Of a stretch of 5,007 nt of DNA, positions 1 to 4,917 are shown one piece after another (position 1 is the stretch's first letter; the number at the start of each line of letters is the position of its first letter). Both the position numbers and the translations under genes were made by a program. The stretch is from Pseudomonadota bacterium. Its GTDB lineage: Bacteria > Pseudomonadota > Alphaproteobacteria > Sphingomonadales > Sphingomonadaceae. The DNA lies in NCBI GenBank assembly GCA_023390415.1, contig JAEWCW010000010.1, positions 1-5,007 on the forward strand. The letters are read 5' to 3'. The notes beneath the pieces are model-generated. The model saw only the letters and a program-made list of their open reading frames with translations, made no database searches and was not told the origin of the DNA.

Positions 1-643
1 TGATCCAGCCCTGGACGTCCATCCGCCCCGCCGCCTCGTCGAACAAGGCGACATAGTCGCTCTGCCAGCCGAGGCCTGGGGTGAGATAGGTGAGCGTGAC
101 CGGGCGGTTGCCGGCCTGCTGGCTTTCGACGGTCACCGAGAGGGTCGGCCGTGCGCGCAGATTCTCGGGCACACGGTCGAAGATCACCCGCACCGGAAGC
201 CCGTCGTCACGGAGCACCTCGATCCGGTCGCCGACCTGAAGGACCACGCCGCCGTTGACCGCGAGGACCCGGGCGCGCTCGCGCTGCTCGGCGCCGGTGG
301 CGGGATTTGTGCGAACGAGGGTGATCGTCTCGCCGACCGCCTTCTGCATCAAAGCCTGGGGCGAAAGCAGGTCGTAATCGAAATTCTGCTCGACGATTCC
401 GAGGCCCTGGCCGGTCAGGGTCACGGTCTCGGCGCGAATCTGCGCGGAGACGTCGGGAAACTCCTGGCGCGAGCGGCCGGCGGGAATGGCAATGTCGCGC
501 CGGTCCTGAACCAGAGCGATGTTGTTGTTGTAGATGGTAACCGCGACGTCGCCCTGCGCCGACTGGCTGGGGGGCGGGATTTCCGGGCCCTGGGCCGCGG
601 CCGGCGCGCCTACAAGAAGAGCGGCAACAAAAAACTTGTGCAT
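1..643 (-). CDS. DUF4139-family exported protein, N-terminal part (runs off left edge)
   Basis: The first 214 codons of a minus-strand gene are present; the 3' end lies beyond position 1. Residues 1-17 (MHKFFVAALLVGAPAAA) form a short signal peptide with likely cleavage after Ala17, so the product should reach the periplasm or outer membrane. A beta-rich segment follows with the family-like stretch TIYNNNIALVQDRRDI (about 36-51). Residues about 180-214 contain RPVTLTYLTPGLGWQSDY, the start of the DUF4139 core. Proteins of this family are usually annotated only as DUF4139 or mucoidy-inhibitor-like, and their biochemical role is unsettled, so no function is assigned. The ATG at 643 is supported by a strong Shine-Dalgarno GGGGAGG six bases upstream and by the signal peptide starting immediately. 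The gene has its own promoter and is separated from the preceding gene by a terminator, so it is a separate transcription unit. Confidence 0.85.
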   Translation of the reverse strand, partial: MHKFFVAALLVGAPAAAQGPEIPPPSQSAQGDVAVTIYNNNIALVQDRRDIAIPAGRSRQEFPDVSAQIRAETVTLTGQGLGIVEQNFDYDLLSPQALMQKAVGETITLVRTNPATGAEQRERARVLAVNGGVVLQVGDRIEVLRDDGLPVRVIFDRVPENLRARPTLSVTVESQQAGNRPVTLTYLTPGLGWQSDYVALFDEAAGRMDVQGWI

Positions 644-649
644 CGAACG

Positions 650-656
650 CCTCCCC
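650..656 (-). promoter_or_regulatory. Ribosome-binding site of the DUF4139 gene
   Basis: The minus strand reads GGGGAGG six bases before the ATG at 643. This is a near-ideal anti-16S match and fixes the start of the left-edge gene. Confidence 0.8.
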
Positions 657-674
657 AGCTGAAGCCCGGCGAGG

Positions 675-701
675 ATGTTACATTGTAACCTTGGCTGTCA
701 A
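675..701 (-). promoter_or_regulatory. Candidate sigma-70-type promoter of the DUF4139 gene
   Basis: On the minus strand a perfect TTGACA (701 to 696) is followed after 15 bases by TAACAT (680 to 675), which matches the -10 consensus at four of six positions. The spacer is shorter than the usual 16-18 bases. Transcription would begin near 668, leaving a leader of about 25 bases before the ATG at 643. The site lies just downstream of the preceding gene's terminator, as expected for an independent unit. The -35 element is convincing and the -10 assignment less so. Confidence 0.55.
677..689. promoter_or_regulatory. 13-bp palindrome, candidate operator
   Basis: GTTACATTGTAAC is a perfect inverted repeat: two 6-base arms around one central base. 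It lies between the -35 and -10 elements and overlaps the -10, where a bound dimer would block RNA polymerase. It is AT-rich in an otherwise very GC-rich neighbourhood. Its size suits a homodimeric helix-turn-helix repressor, but the cognate regulator is not in this window and I cannot name a family with this exact site. Confidence 0.45.
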
Positions 702-713
702 CCCACTGAATCG

Positions 714-749
714 AAAAGGGCGGCCGCCCCGGCTGGAGCGACCGCCCTT
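714..749 (-). terminator. Rho-independent terminator of the DUF4167 gene
   Basis: Read on the minus strand, AAGGGCGGUCG (749 to 739) pairs with CGGCCGCCCUU (726 to 716) through 11 pairs, including one G-U, around a 12-base loop. The stem runs directly into a four-base U run (717 to 714). It sits 22 bases after the stop codon at 772 and separates this unit from the DUF4139 promoter. Confidence 0.85.
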
Positions 750-771
750 CTGATTTCGAACGCCCGATCGG

Positions 772-1467
772 TCAGGCGGCGGGCGCGATCTCGTCGCCTT
801 CGTCGCGGACCCGGCGAGTGCGCCGGCGCGGCGCCTTCACCGGTGCGTCCTCGACCGGCTCCGCGGCCTCGGGCGCTGCGGACGTGCCGGCCGAGATTGC
901 CGGCGGAAGCGCCTCGAGCGCAATCCGCTCGTCGCCTTCGTCGGCGGCCTCGAAGCGCTCGCGACGGCCGCGGCGCGGTCGGGCCTCGCCGTTGCGGAAG
1001 TCGCGATCCTCGCGGTCGTCGCGGCGGGGACGTTCGCTGCGCTCGCCGCGATCCTCGCGGTCGGCGCGCTGCGGACGATCCTCGCGGCGGGGGCGCTCCT
1101 GGCGGTCGGAGCGCTCCTCGCGCTCGTCGCCGCCCTCGGCATTGCCCTCGTCCTCGCCCTCTTCCTCGTCATAGCCGTAATCATCGCGAGTCTCCTCGCG
1201 CTGCGGCCGCTGCTCCTCGAAGCGGGCCCGGTTCTCGTTGAGGACGCGGAAATAATGGTCCGCGAACTGCAGGAAATATTCGGTCTGGACGCGGTCGCCG
1301 GCCATCTGGGCGTCGCGCGCCATCGATTTGTACTTTTCGAGAAGCTGGGCCGCGTTGCCGCGGTTCCGGTTCTCCTGGCGGTTGCCGGCGCCCGGAGCGC
1401 CCGGCTGGCGGCCACCGCCGCTGCCGCCGCGACCGCGCCTGCGGCCGCCCTGACGATTGTTGATCAA
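772..1467 (-). CDS. DUF4167-domain protein, charge-rich
   Basis: A 231-residue protein of unknown function from a family typical of Alphaproteobacteria, whose gene is commonly next to prfA-prmC as here. Residues 1-36 are Gly/Arg/Asn-rich (MINNRQGGRRRGRGG at the start), like an RGG-type nucleic-acid-binding tail. The conserved domain spans about 36-85 and includes RGNAAQLLEKYKSMARDAQ and DRVQTEYFLQFADHYFRVLN, probably helical. Residues about 86-172 are a low-complexity mixed-charge tract rich in Arg, Asp and Glu. The C-terminus is Ala/Pro/Glu-rich with a basic patch KAPRRRTRRVR (211-221). The chosen start is TTG at 1467, because it has GAGGAA six bases upstream and gives the expected MINNRQ-type N-terminus. 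A longer frame from GTG at 1581 adds 38 residues unlike the family. RNA binding is an inference from composition only. Confidence 0.88.
   Translation of the reverse strand: MINNRQGGRRRGRGGSGGGRQPGAPGAGNRQENRNRGNAAQLLEKYKSMARDAQMAGDRVQTEYFLQFADHYFRVLNENRARFEEQRPQREETRDDYGYDEEEGEDEGNAEGGDEREERSDRQERPRREDRPQRADREDRGERSERPRRDDREDRDFRNGEARPRRGRRERFEAADEGDERIALEALPPAISAGTSAAPEAAEPVEDAPVKAPRRRTRRVRDEGDEIAPAA
1002..1087 (-). repeat. Degenerate in-frame repeats encoding the Arg/Asp/Glu tract
   Basis: The 17-base plus-strand string CGCGATCCTCGCGGTCG occurs exactly at 1002-1018 and again at 1047-1063, 45 bases (15 codons) apart. A shorter copy, CGATCCTCGCGG, lies at 1076-1087. Further imperfect relatives extend to about 1125. 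All lie inside the DUF4167 gene and keep frame, giving alternating R/D/E motifs such as DREDR. This suggests expansion by slippage or unequal recombination, with length variation likely between strains. Confidence 0.6.
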
Positions 1468-1473
1468 ACGAAG

Positions 1474-1479
1474 TTCCTC
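1474..1479 (-). promoter_or_regulatory. Ribosome-binding site that selects the TTG start
   Basis: GAGGAA on the minus strand lies six bases before TTG at 1467. The upstream in-frame GTG at 1581 has no comparable site and sits inside a predicted RNA stem, so this site decides the start of the DUF4167 gene. Confidence 0.65.
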
Positions 1480-1482
1480 GTC

Positions 1483-1506
1483 AAAAGGTGGTCTCTTCCA
1501 TCCACC
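1483..1506 (-). terminator. Terminator-like hairpin with U run before the RBS (possible attenuator)
   Basis: On the minus strand GGUGG (1506 to 1502) can pair with CCACC (1491 to 1487) across a 10-base loop, followed at once by UUUU (1486 to 1483). The stem is only five pairs, weak for full termination. It shares base 1506 with the GC-rich hairpin just upstream. Its place, three bases before the GAGGAA site, would suit partial termination or control of ribosome access. Confidence 0.35.
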
Positions 1507-1669
1507 GGCCGGTTCTCCCGGCCGTCCATTTGAGCGACACCCCGCTGGAGGGCGCCGCAGTGCGGACACCCGCCACCTCACGCTTAGATCGCCGTGAAGG
1601 GCGACAGAGCAATCGGGGGTCGGCTACGGGAGCCTCACGCTTGTCGTTGCTGTGAGCGGCCCCGTCCCT
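1506..1669 (-). ncRNA. Candidate structured leader RNA or small RNA upstream of the DUF4167 gene
   Basis: Hand folding of the minus strand gives a dense set of mutually compatible stems. (1) A leading hairpin at 1665-1626 pairs ACGGGG with UCCCGU, then CUCAC with GUGAG and GC with GC, around the loop AACGACAA. (2) A long-range stem pairs 1622-1614 (CGACCCCCG) with 1544-1535 (CGGGGUGUCG), nine pairs with one bulged U. (3) Inside it, hairpin 1603-1571 pairs CGCC-CUUCACG with CGUGAGG-U-GGCG, eleven pairs with one G-U and one bulge. (4) Directly abutting is hairpin 1570-1551, GGUG-U-CCGC with GCGG-CGCC. (5) Outside, hairpin 1524-1506 is a perfect 7-bp CGGCCGG/CCGGCCG stem. A candidate promoter places a transcript start near 1669. 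It could be a cis-acting leader of about 200 bases or a separate RNA. I do not recognise the family. High GC makes chance pairing easier, which limits confidence. Confidence 0.45.
1576..1642 (-). repeat. Pair of direct repeats AAGCGTGAGG
   Basis: The 10-base word AAGCGTGAGG occurs exactly twice on the minus strand, at 1642-1633 and 1585-1576, 57 bases apart. Each copy contributes the 3' arm of a predicted hairpin, but with a different 5' partner: CUCAC-A-GC for the first and CUUCACG for the second. The first 5' arm could also pair with the second copy, allowing an alternative fold. Confidence 0.6.
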
Positions 1670-1676
1670 GGTCCCT

Positions 1677-1705
1677 ATGTAGCTATCCCTGCATGGAAAA
1701 CCAAG
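1677..1705 (-). promoter_or_regulatory. Candidate promoter for the leader RNA and DUF4167 gene
   Basis: On the minus strand CTTGGT (1705 to 1700) and CTACAT (1682 to 1677) are separated by exactly 17 bases, a form plausible for alphaproteobacterial housekeeping promoters. It lies 22 bases after the prmC stop and would start transcription near 1669, just ahead of the first predicted hairpin. Neither hexamer is a strong consensus match, so read-through from prmC remains possible. Confidence 0.4.
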
Positions 1706-1726
1706 CGGAAAGATGAATGATCTTGA

Positions 1727-2542
1727 TCAGGGTGCGAGGACGAGACAGCGATCGCGCCCGGCGAGGTCTTTGCGGACAGTGACTTGGAGGCCCTGCGCGG
1801 CGAACAGGGCGCCCGCGGACTGCGCCTGTTCGGCGCCGATCTCTATGCAGGCGATCCCGCCGGGCGCGACGAGCTGCGGGACCAGGGGCGCGAGCAGGCG
1901 ATAGTCGTCGAGACCTTCGGGTCCGGCGAATAGGGCCTCTGCCGGCTCCCACGAAGCGACGTCGCGCGGGAGATCGGCGCCGGTTTCGACATAAGGCGGG
2001 TTGCAGAGGATCAGGTCGAAACGCCCGTCCACCGATGCCCAGCCGCCGAGCCGGAACTCGGCCCGGGCGGCGAGACCGAGCGTCTCGACATTGCGCCGGG
2101 CATAAGCGAGCGCGGCTTCGGAGGCGTCGATGCCGAGGCCGCGCGCATCCGGCCATTGGTCGAGCGCGGCGAGGAGAAGAGTGCCGGGGCCAGTGCCGAG
2201 GTCGAGGATGGCGCGGGGGGCCTTGTCGCCGAAATGGGCGATCGCCGCCTCGATCAAGGTCTCGCTGTCCGGGCGGGGAACCAGCGCGCCTCGCCCGACC
2301 TCCAGCTCGATCGACCAGAAGGCGCGGCGGCCGATGATGTAGGCGACCGGCTCATGCGCGAGGCGGCGGTCGAGGAGCGTTTGGTAGGCGGCTGGCGGCG
2401 CGCTATCCAAGCCGGAGAGAAGCATCTCCCCGCGCTCCACGCCAAGCGCATGTGCCATCAGCAGCTCGGCATCGAGGCGGGGCGTATCCGACACCGCGGC
2501 GAGCCGTGCGGCGGCGACGCTCAGGGCCTCACGCACCGTCAT
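1727..2542 (-). CDS. prmC: Peptide chain release factor N5-glutamine methyltransferase
   Basis: A cytoplasmic SAM-dependent methyltransferase that modifies the glutamine of the GGQ motif in release factors RF1 and RF2, improving termination. The 271 residues are normal length for the family. Residues 1-75 form the helical substrate-recognition domain, ending in EPVAYIIGRRAFW and LVPRPDSE (about 65-94). The Rossmann methyltransferase domain shows the SAM-binding DLGTGPG (114-120), acidic GIDAS (137-141) and the catalytic NPPY (181-184), which binds the target glutamine. The ATG at 2542 (MTVREALSVAAARL) matches the usual family N-terminus and overlaps the end of prfA by 14 bases. An in-frame TTG at 2554 would add four residues and cannot be excluded. 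No good Shine-Dalgarno precedes either start, so translation is probably coupled to prfA. The proline in DLGTGPG replaces the more common serine and is probably a lineage variant. Confidence 0.95.
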   Translation of the reverse strand: MTVREALSVAAARLAAVSDTPRLDAELLMAHALGVERGEMLLSGLDSAPPAAYQTLLDRRLAHEPVAYIIGRRAFWSIELEVGRGALVPRPDSETLIEAAIAHFGDKAPRAILDLGTGPGTLLLAALDQWPDARGLGIDASEAALAYARRNVETLGLAARAEFRLGGWASVDGRFDLILCNPPYVETGADLPRDVASWEPAEALFAGPEGLDDYRLLAPLVPQLVAPGGIACIEIGAEQAQSAGALFAAQGLQVTVRKDLAGRDRCLVLAP

Positions 2543-3602
2543 CGATCTGCGCAAGGCGCTCGGCCTCGTCCTCGGCGATCAGGGCGCCGAGAAGCTCGTC
2601 CATCTGGCCTTCGAGGATTTCGGGGAGGCGGTGGAGGGTGAGATTGATCCGGTGGTCCGTCACCCGCCCCTGCGGGAAATTGTAGGTGCGGATCCGCTCC
2701 GAGCGGTCGCCCGAGCCGACCATCGACTTGCGCGCGCCGGCGCGCTCGGAGGCGAGCCGCTCGCGCTCGGCCTCGTAGAGCCGCGTGCGGAGCACCTTCA
2801 GCGCCTTGGCCTTGTTCTTGTGCTGCGATTTCTCGTCCTGCTGGATCACGACCAGGCCGCTGGGCAAGTGGGTGATCCGGACCGCGCTGTCGGTGGTGTT
2901 GACCGACTGGCCGCCGGGGCCGGACGAGCGATAGACGTCGATCCGAAGGTCCTTGTCGTCGATCTGGACGTCGACCTCCTCCGCCTCGGGAAGAACGGCG
3001 ACGGTCGCTGCCGAGGTGTGAATCCGGCCGCCGCTCTCGGTGACCGGAACGCGCTGGACGCGGTGGACGCCGCTTTCGAACTTGAGGCGCGCGAAGACGC
3101 CCTGGCCGGTGACCGAGGCGACCACCTCCTTGTAGCCGCCCATCTCCGACGGGCTGGCCGAGATCAATTCGACCCGCCAGCCGCGGCTTTCGGCATAGCG
3201 CTGGTACATTCGGAACAGATCGCCGGCGAAGAGCGCCGCCTCGTCGCCGCCGGTGCCGGCGCGGATCTCGAGCATGGCGGCGCGCTCGTCGGCGGCGTCG
3301 CGGGGGAGAAGCTTCAGCGCCAGCGCCCGCTCCGCCTCGGGGATCTTGCGATCGATCTCGCGCAATTCCTCCTCGGCCATGTCGCGCATCTCGGCATCGC
3401 CGCGCATCTCGTCGAGCACCGCGCGCTCGGCGCGAAGGCGCCGGACCTCGGCGGCGGCGGCGGCGACCGGCTCGATCTCCGCATATTCCTTGGAGAGCTT
3501 CACGAACTGATCGGCGGCGAGAGCGGGCGAGGCCATCGCCGCCTGCAACTCGTCGCGCCGCGCCATGATCTGCGCGATCCGGTCGGCGGAGATTGCGGTC
3601 AT
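2529..3602 (-). CDS. prfA: Peptide chain release factor 1 (RF1)
   Basis: RF1 recognises UAA and UAG stop codons on the ribosome and triggers peptide release. The 357 residues are full length. Residues about 1-100 form the helical N-terminal domain. RAGTGGDEAALFAGDL (114-129) begins the conserved core. The stop-codon tripeptide is PVT (186-188), the PxT form of RF1 and not the SPF of RF2. GRIHTSAATVAVLPE (192-206) follows. The catalytic loop SSGPGGQSVN (226-235) carries the GGQ at 230-232, and Gln232 is the residue expected to be methylated by the next gene's product, PrmC. The C-terminal region has RIRTYNFPQGRVTDHR (303-318), characteristic of the family. The ATG at 3602 shares ATGA with the hisS stop, indicating translational coupling. 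Nothing is broken or missing. Confidence 0.98.
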   Translation of the reverse strand: MTAISADRIAQIMARRDELQAAMASPALAADQFVKLSKEYAEIEPVAAAAAEVRRLRAERAVLDEMRGDAEMRDMAEEELREIDRKIPEAERALALKLLPRDAADERAAMLEIRAGTGGDEAALFAGDLFRMYQRYAESRGWRVELISASPSEMGGYKEVVASVTGQGVFARLKFESGVHRVQRVPVTESGGRIHTSAATVAVLPEAEEVDVQIDDKDLRIDVYRSSGPGGQSVNTTDSAVRITHLPSGLVVIQQDEKSQHKNKAKALKVLRTRLYEAERERLASERAGARKSMVGSGDRSERIRTYNFPQGRVTDHRINLTLHRLPEILEGQMDELLGALIAEDEAERLAQIDDGA

Positions 3603-4843
3603 CGCGCGCGCAGCGCCTCGGCCAGGCCGGCGAGCGGGACGCTGCGCTGATCGCCCGAGCCCAGATCCTTCACCGCCGCCTCGCCGCGGGCGAGCTCGTC
3701 CTCGCCGAGGATGATCGCGAAGCGCGCGCCGGAGGCGGAGGCCTTTTGCATCCGCTTCTTCATATTGCCCTTATAGGCCATGTCGGCGGAGATTCCGGCG
3801 CGCCGGAGATCGGCGAGCAGGCCGAGCGCTGCGGTCTCGGCCGCGTCGCCCAGCGGGACGATCGCTGCGTCGAGCGCGACCGGAGCCGGCGCCTCGATCA
3901 GCATTCCGAGCCGCTCGATGCCCGCGGCCCAGCCGACGGCGGGCGTATGGGGACCGCCGAGGCTCTCGATCAGGCCGTCATAGCGGCCGCCGGCGATCAC
4001 CGCGCTCTGCGCGCCGAGATCCTCGGTGACGAACTCGAAGGCGGTGTGGCGGTAATAATCGAGGCCGCGGACGAGGCGCGGATCGCGGGTCCAGGCGATC
4101 CCGGCGGCGTCGAGGCCGGCCGTGACCTTGGCGAAATAATCGGAGGCCTCGGGGGTAAGGAAATCGTCGACCACCGGCGAGGCGTCGACGATCGGCCAAT
4201 CCTGATGCTCCTTGGAATCCAGGATCCTGAGCGGATTCTTCTCGAGCCGGGCGCGGCTCTCCTCGGAGAGATGGTTCCTGTGGCCGCGGAAATAGTCGAC
4301 CAGGGCCGCCCGCCAGGAGTCCCGGGTTGCAGGATCGCCGAGCGTGTTGAGCTTGAGCTCGACCCGCGCCGAGATGCCGAGCTCGGCGAGAAGCTGAGCG
4401 CCCATCGCGATGATCTCGACGTCGGCCGCGGGCTCGGCGGCGCCGATGATCTCGGCATCGAGCTGGTGGAACTGGCGGTAGCGGCCCTTCTGGGGGCGCT
4501 CGTAGCGGAAGGCGGGGCCGTGGGTGGCGATCTTGAGCGGGGCAAGCTGCTGCCAGCCTTCGGACAGGAAGGCGCGGCAGATTCCGGCGGTGAATTCGGG
4601 GCGGAGGGTGAGGCTGTCGCCGCCGCGATCCTCGAAGCTGTACATCTCCTTCGAGACGATGTCGGTGGTCTCGCCGATCGAGCGCGCGAAAACCGCGGTC
4701 GATTCGAACACCGGCATCTCGACCCGGCCGAAGCCGTAGAGGCGGCGGACGCGCTCGAACGCGCCGACCACCGCCTGGAATCGGTCGGCGGCTTCGCCCC
4801 AGATGTCCTGGGTTCCACGGATGCGCTGCGGGCCCTTGCTCAT
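3599..4843 (-). CDS. hisS: Histidyl-tRNA synthetase
   Basis: A class II aminoacyl-tRNA synthetase that charges tRNA-His with histidine in the cytoplasm. The 414 residues are near the usual bacterial length. It begins KGPQRIRGTQDIWG (3-16), as typical, followed by motif 1 around 38-50. TLRPEFTAG (79-87) lines the active site. Motif 2 includes FRYERPQKGRYRQFHQLDAE (112-131), with Arg113 for ATP binding. The histidine-specific loop LVRGLDYY (257-264) and AGGRYDGL (284-291) are present, and motif 3 is GWAAGIERL (304-312). The last 90 residues are the anticodon-binding domain (AAIVPLGD onward). The ATG at 4843 sits inside a 12-bp palindrome and has no clear Shine-Dalgarno. An upstream ATG at 4853 is out of frame. 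It is the first gene of the hisS-prfA-prmC run. Confidence 0.97.
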   Translation of the reverse strand: MSKGPQRIRGTQDIWGEAADRFQAVVGAFERVRRLYGFGRVEMPVFESTAVFARSIGETTDIVSKEMYSFEDRGGDSLTLRPEFTAGICRAFLSEGWQQLAPLKIATHGPAFRYERPQKGRYRQFHQLDAEIIGAAEPAADVEIIAMGAQLLAELGISARVELKLNTLGDPATRDSWRAALVDYFRGHRNHLSEESRARLEKNPLRILDSKEHQDWPIVDASPVVDDFLTPEASDYFAKVTAGLDAAGIAWTRDPRLVRGLDYYRHTAFEFVTEDLGAQSAVIAGGRYDGLIESLGGPHTPAVGWAAGIERLGMLIEAPAPVALDAAIVPLGDAAETAALGLLADLRRAGISADMAYKGNMKKRMQKASASGARFAIILGEDELARGEAAVKDLGSGDQRSVPLAGLAEALRAR

Positions 4844-4853
4844 GGCGCGCCAT
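4842..4853. repeat. 12-bp perfect palindrome over the hisS start codon
   Basis: ATGGCGCGCCAT reads the same on both strands and covers two bases of the hisS ATG plus the ten bases before it. It could form a short hairpin over the initiation site or be a protein-binding site. In such GC-rich DNA it may also be coincidence. Confidence 0.4.
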
Positions 4854-4917
4854 TAGCAGGTTTGCGCCCGCGGGGAAGCGCTGGACGGCGGCGCGGGGCT
4901 GCGTCATCTCTTGCGCC

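Noticed and set aside
1002..1130. CRISPR-like spaced repeats
   Set aside because: The repeats are degenerate, in frame with the DUF4167 gene and lack unique spacers of regular length.
675..1241. 188-codon Arg/Pro/Ala-rich plus-strand frame
   Set aside because: It covers the DUF4139 promoter, the terminator and the antisense of the DUF4167 repeat tract. The composition is an artefact of the repeats.
1626..1665. Possible tmRNA tag-like stretch (loop AACGACAA, reading Asn-Asp-Lys in one frame)
   Set aside because: The frame does not end in an Ala-Ala-stop tag, no T-arm or CCA-type acceptor is visible, and the loop is short enough for coincidence.
1483..1669. SRP RNA, RNase P RNA, 6S RNA or tRNA in the prmC-DUF4167 gap
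   Set aside because: None of the signature sequences I know is present: no RNase P GAGGAAAGUCC core, no SRP apical GGAA domain and no tRNA T-loop. A 6S-like single long hairpin with a central bubble does not fit the multibranched fold.
1683..2156. 157-codon minus-strand frame overlapping prmC in another frame
   Set aside because: It is Arg-rich frame-shifted prmC without motifs; prmC itself is intact, so it is not evidence of a frameshift.
2543..2554. TTG at 2554 as prmC start
   Set aside because: It adds only four residues (MRRS) before the family-like MTVREA and has no ribosome-binding site. ATG at 2542 is preferred, though the choice is not certain.
2631..3650. 339-codon open frame on the plus strand opposite prfA
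   Set aside because: It mirrors prfA codon usage and has no recognisable domain or ribosome-binding site.
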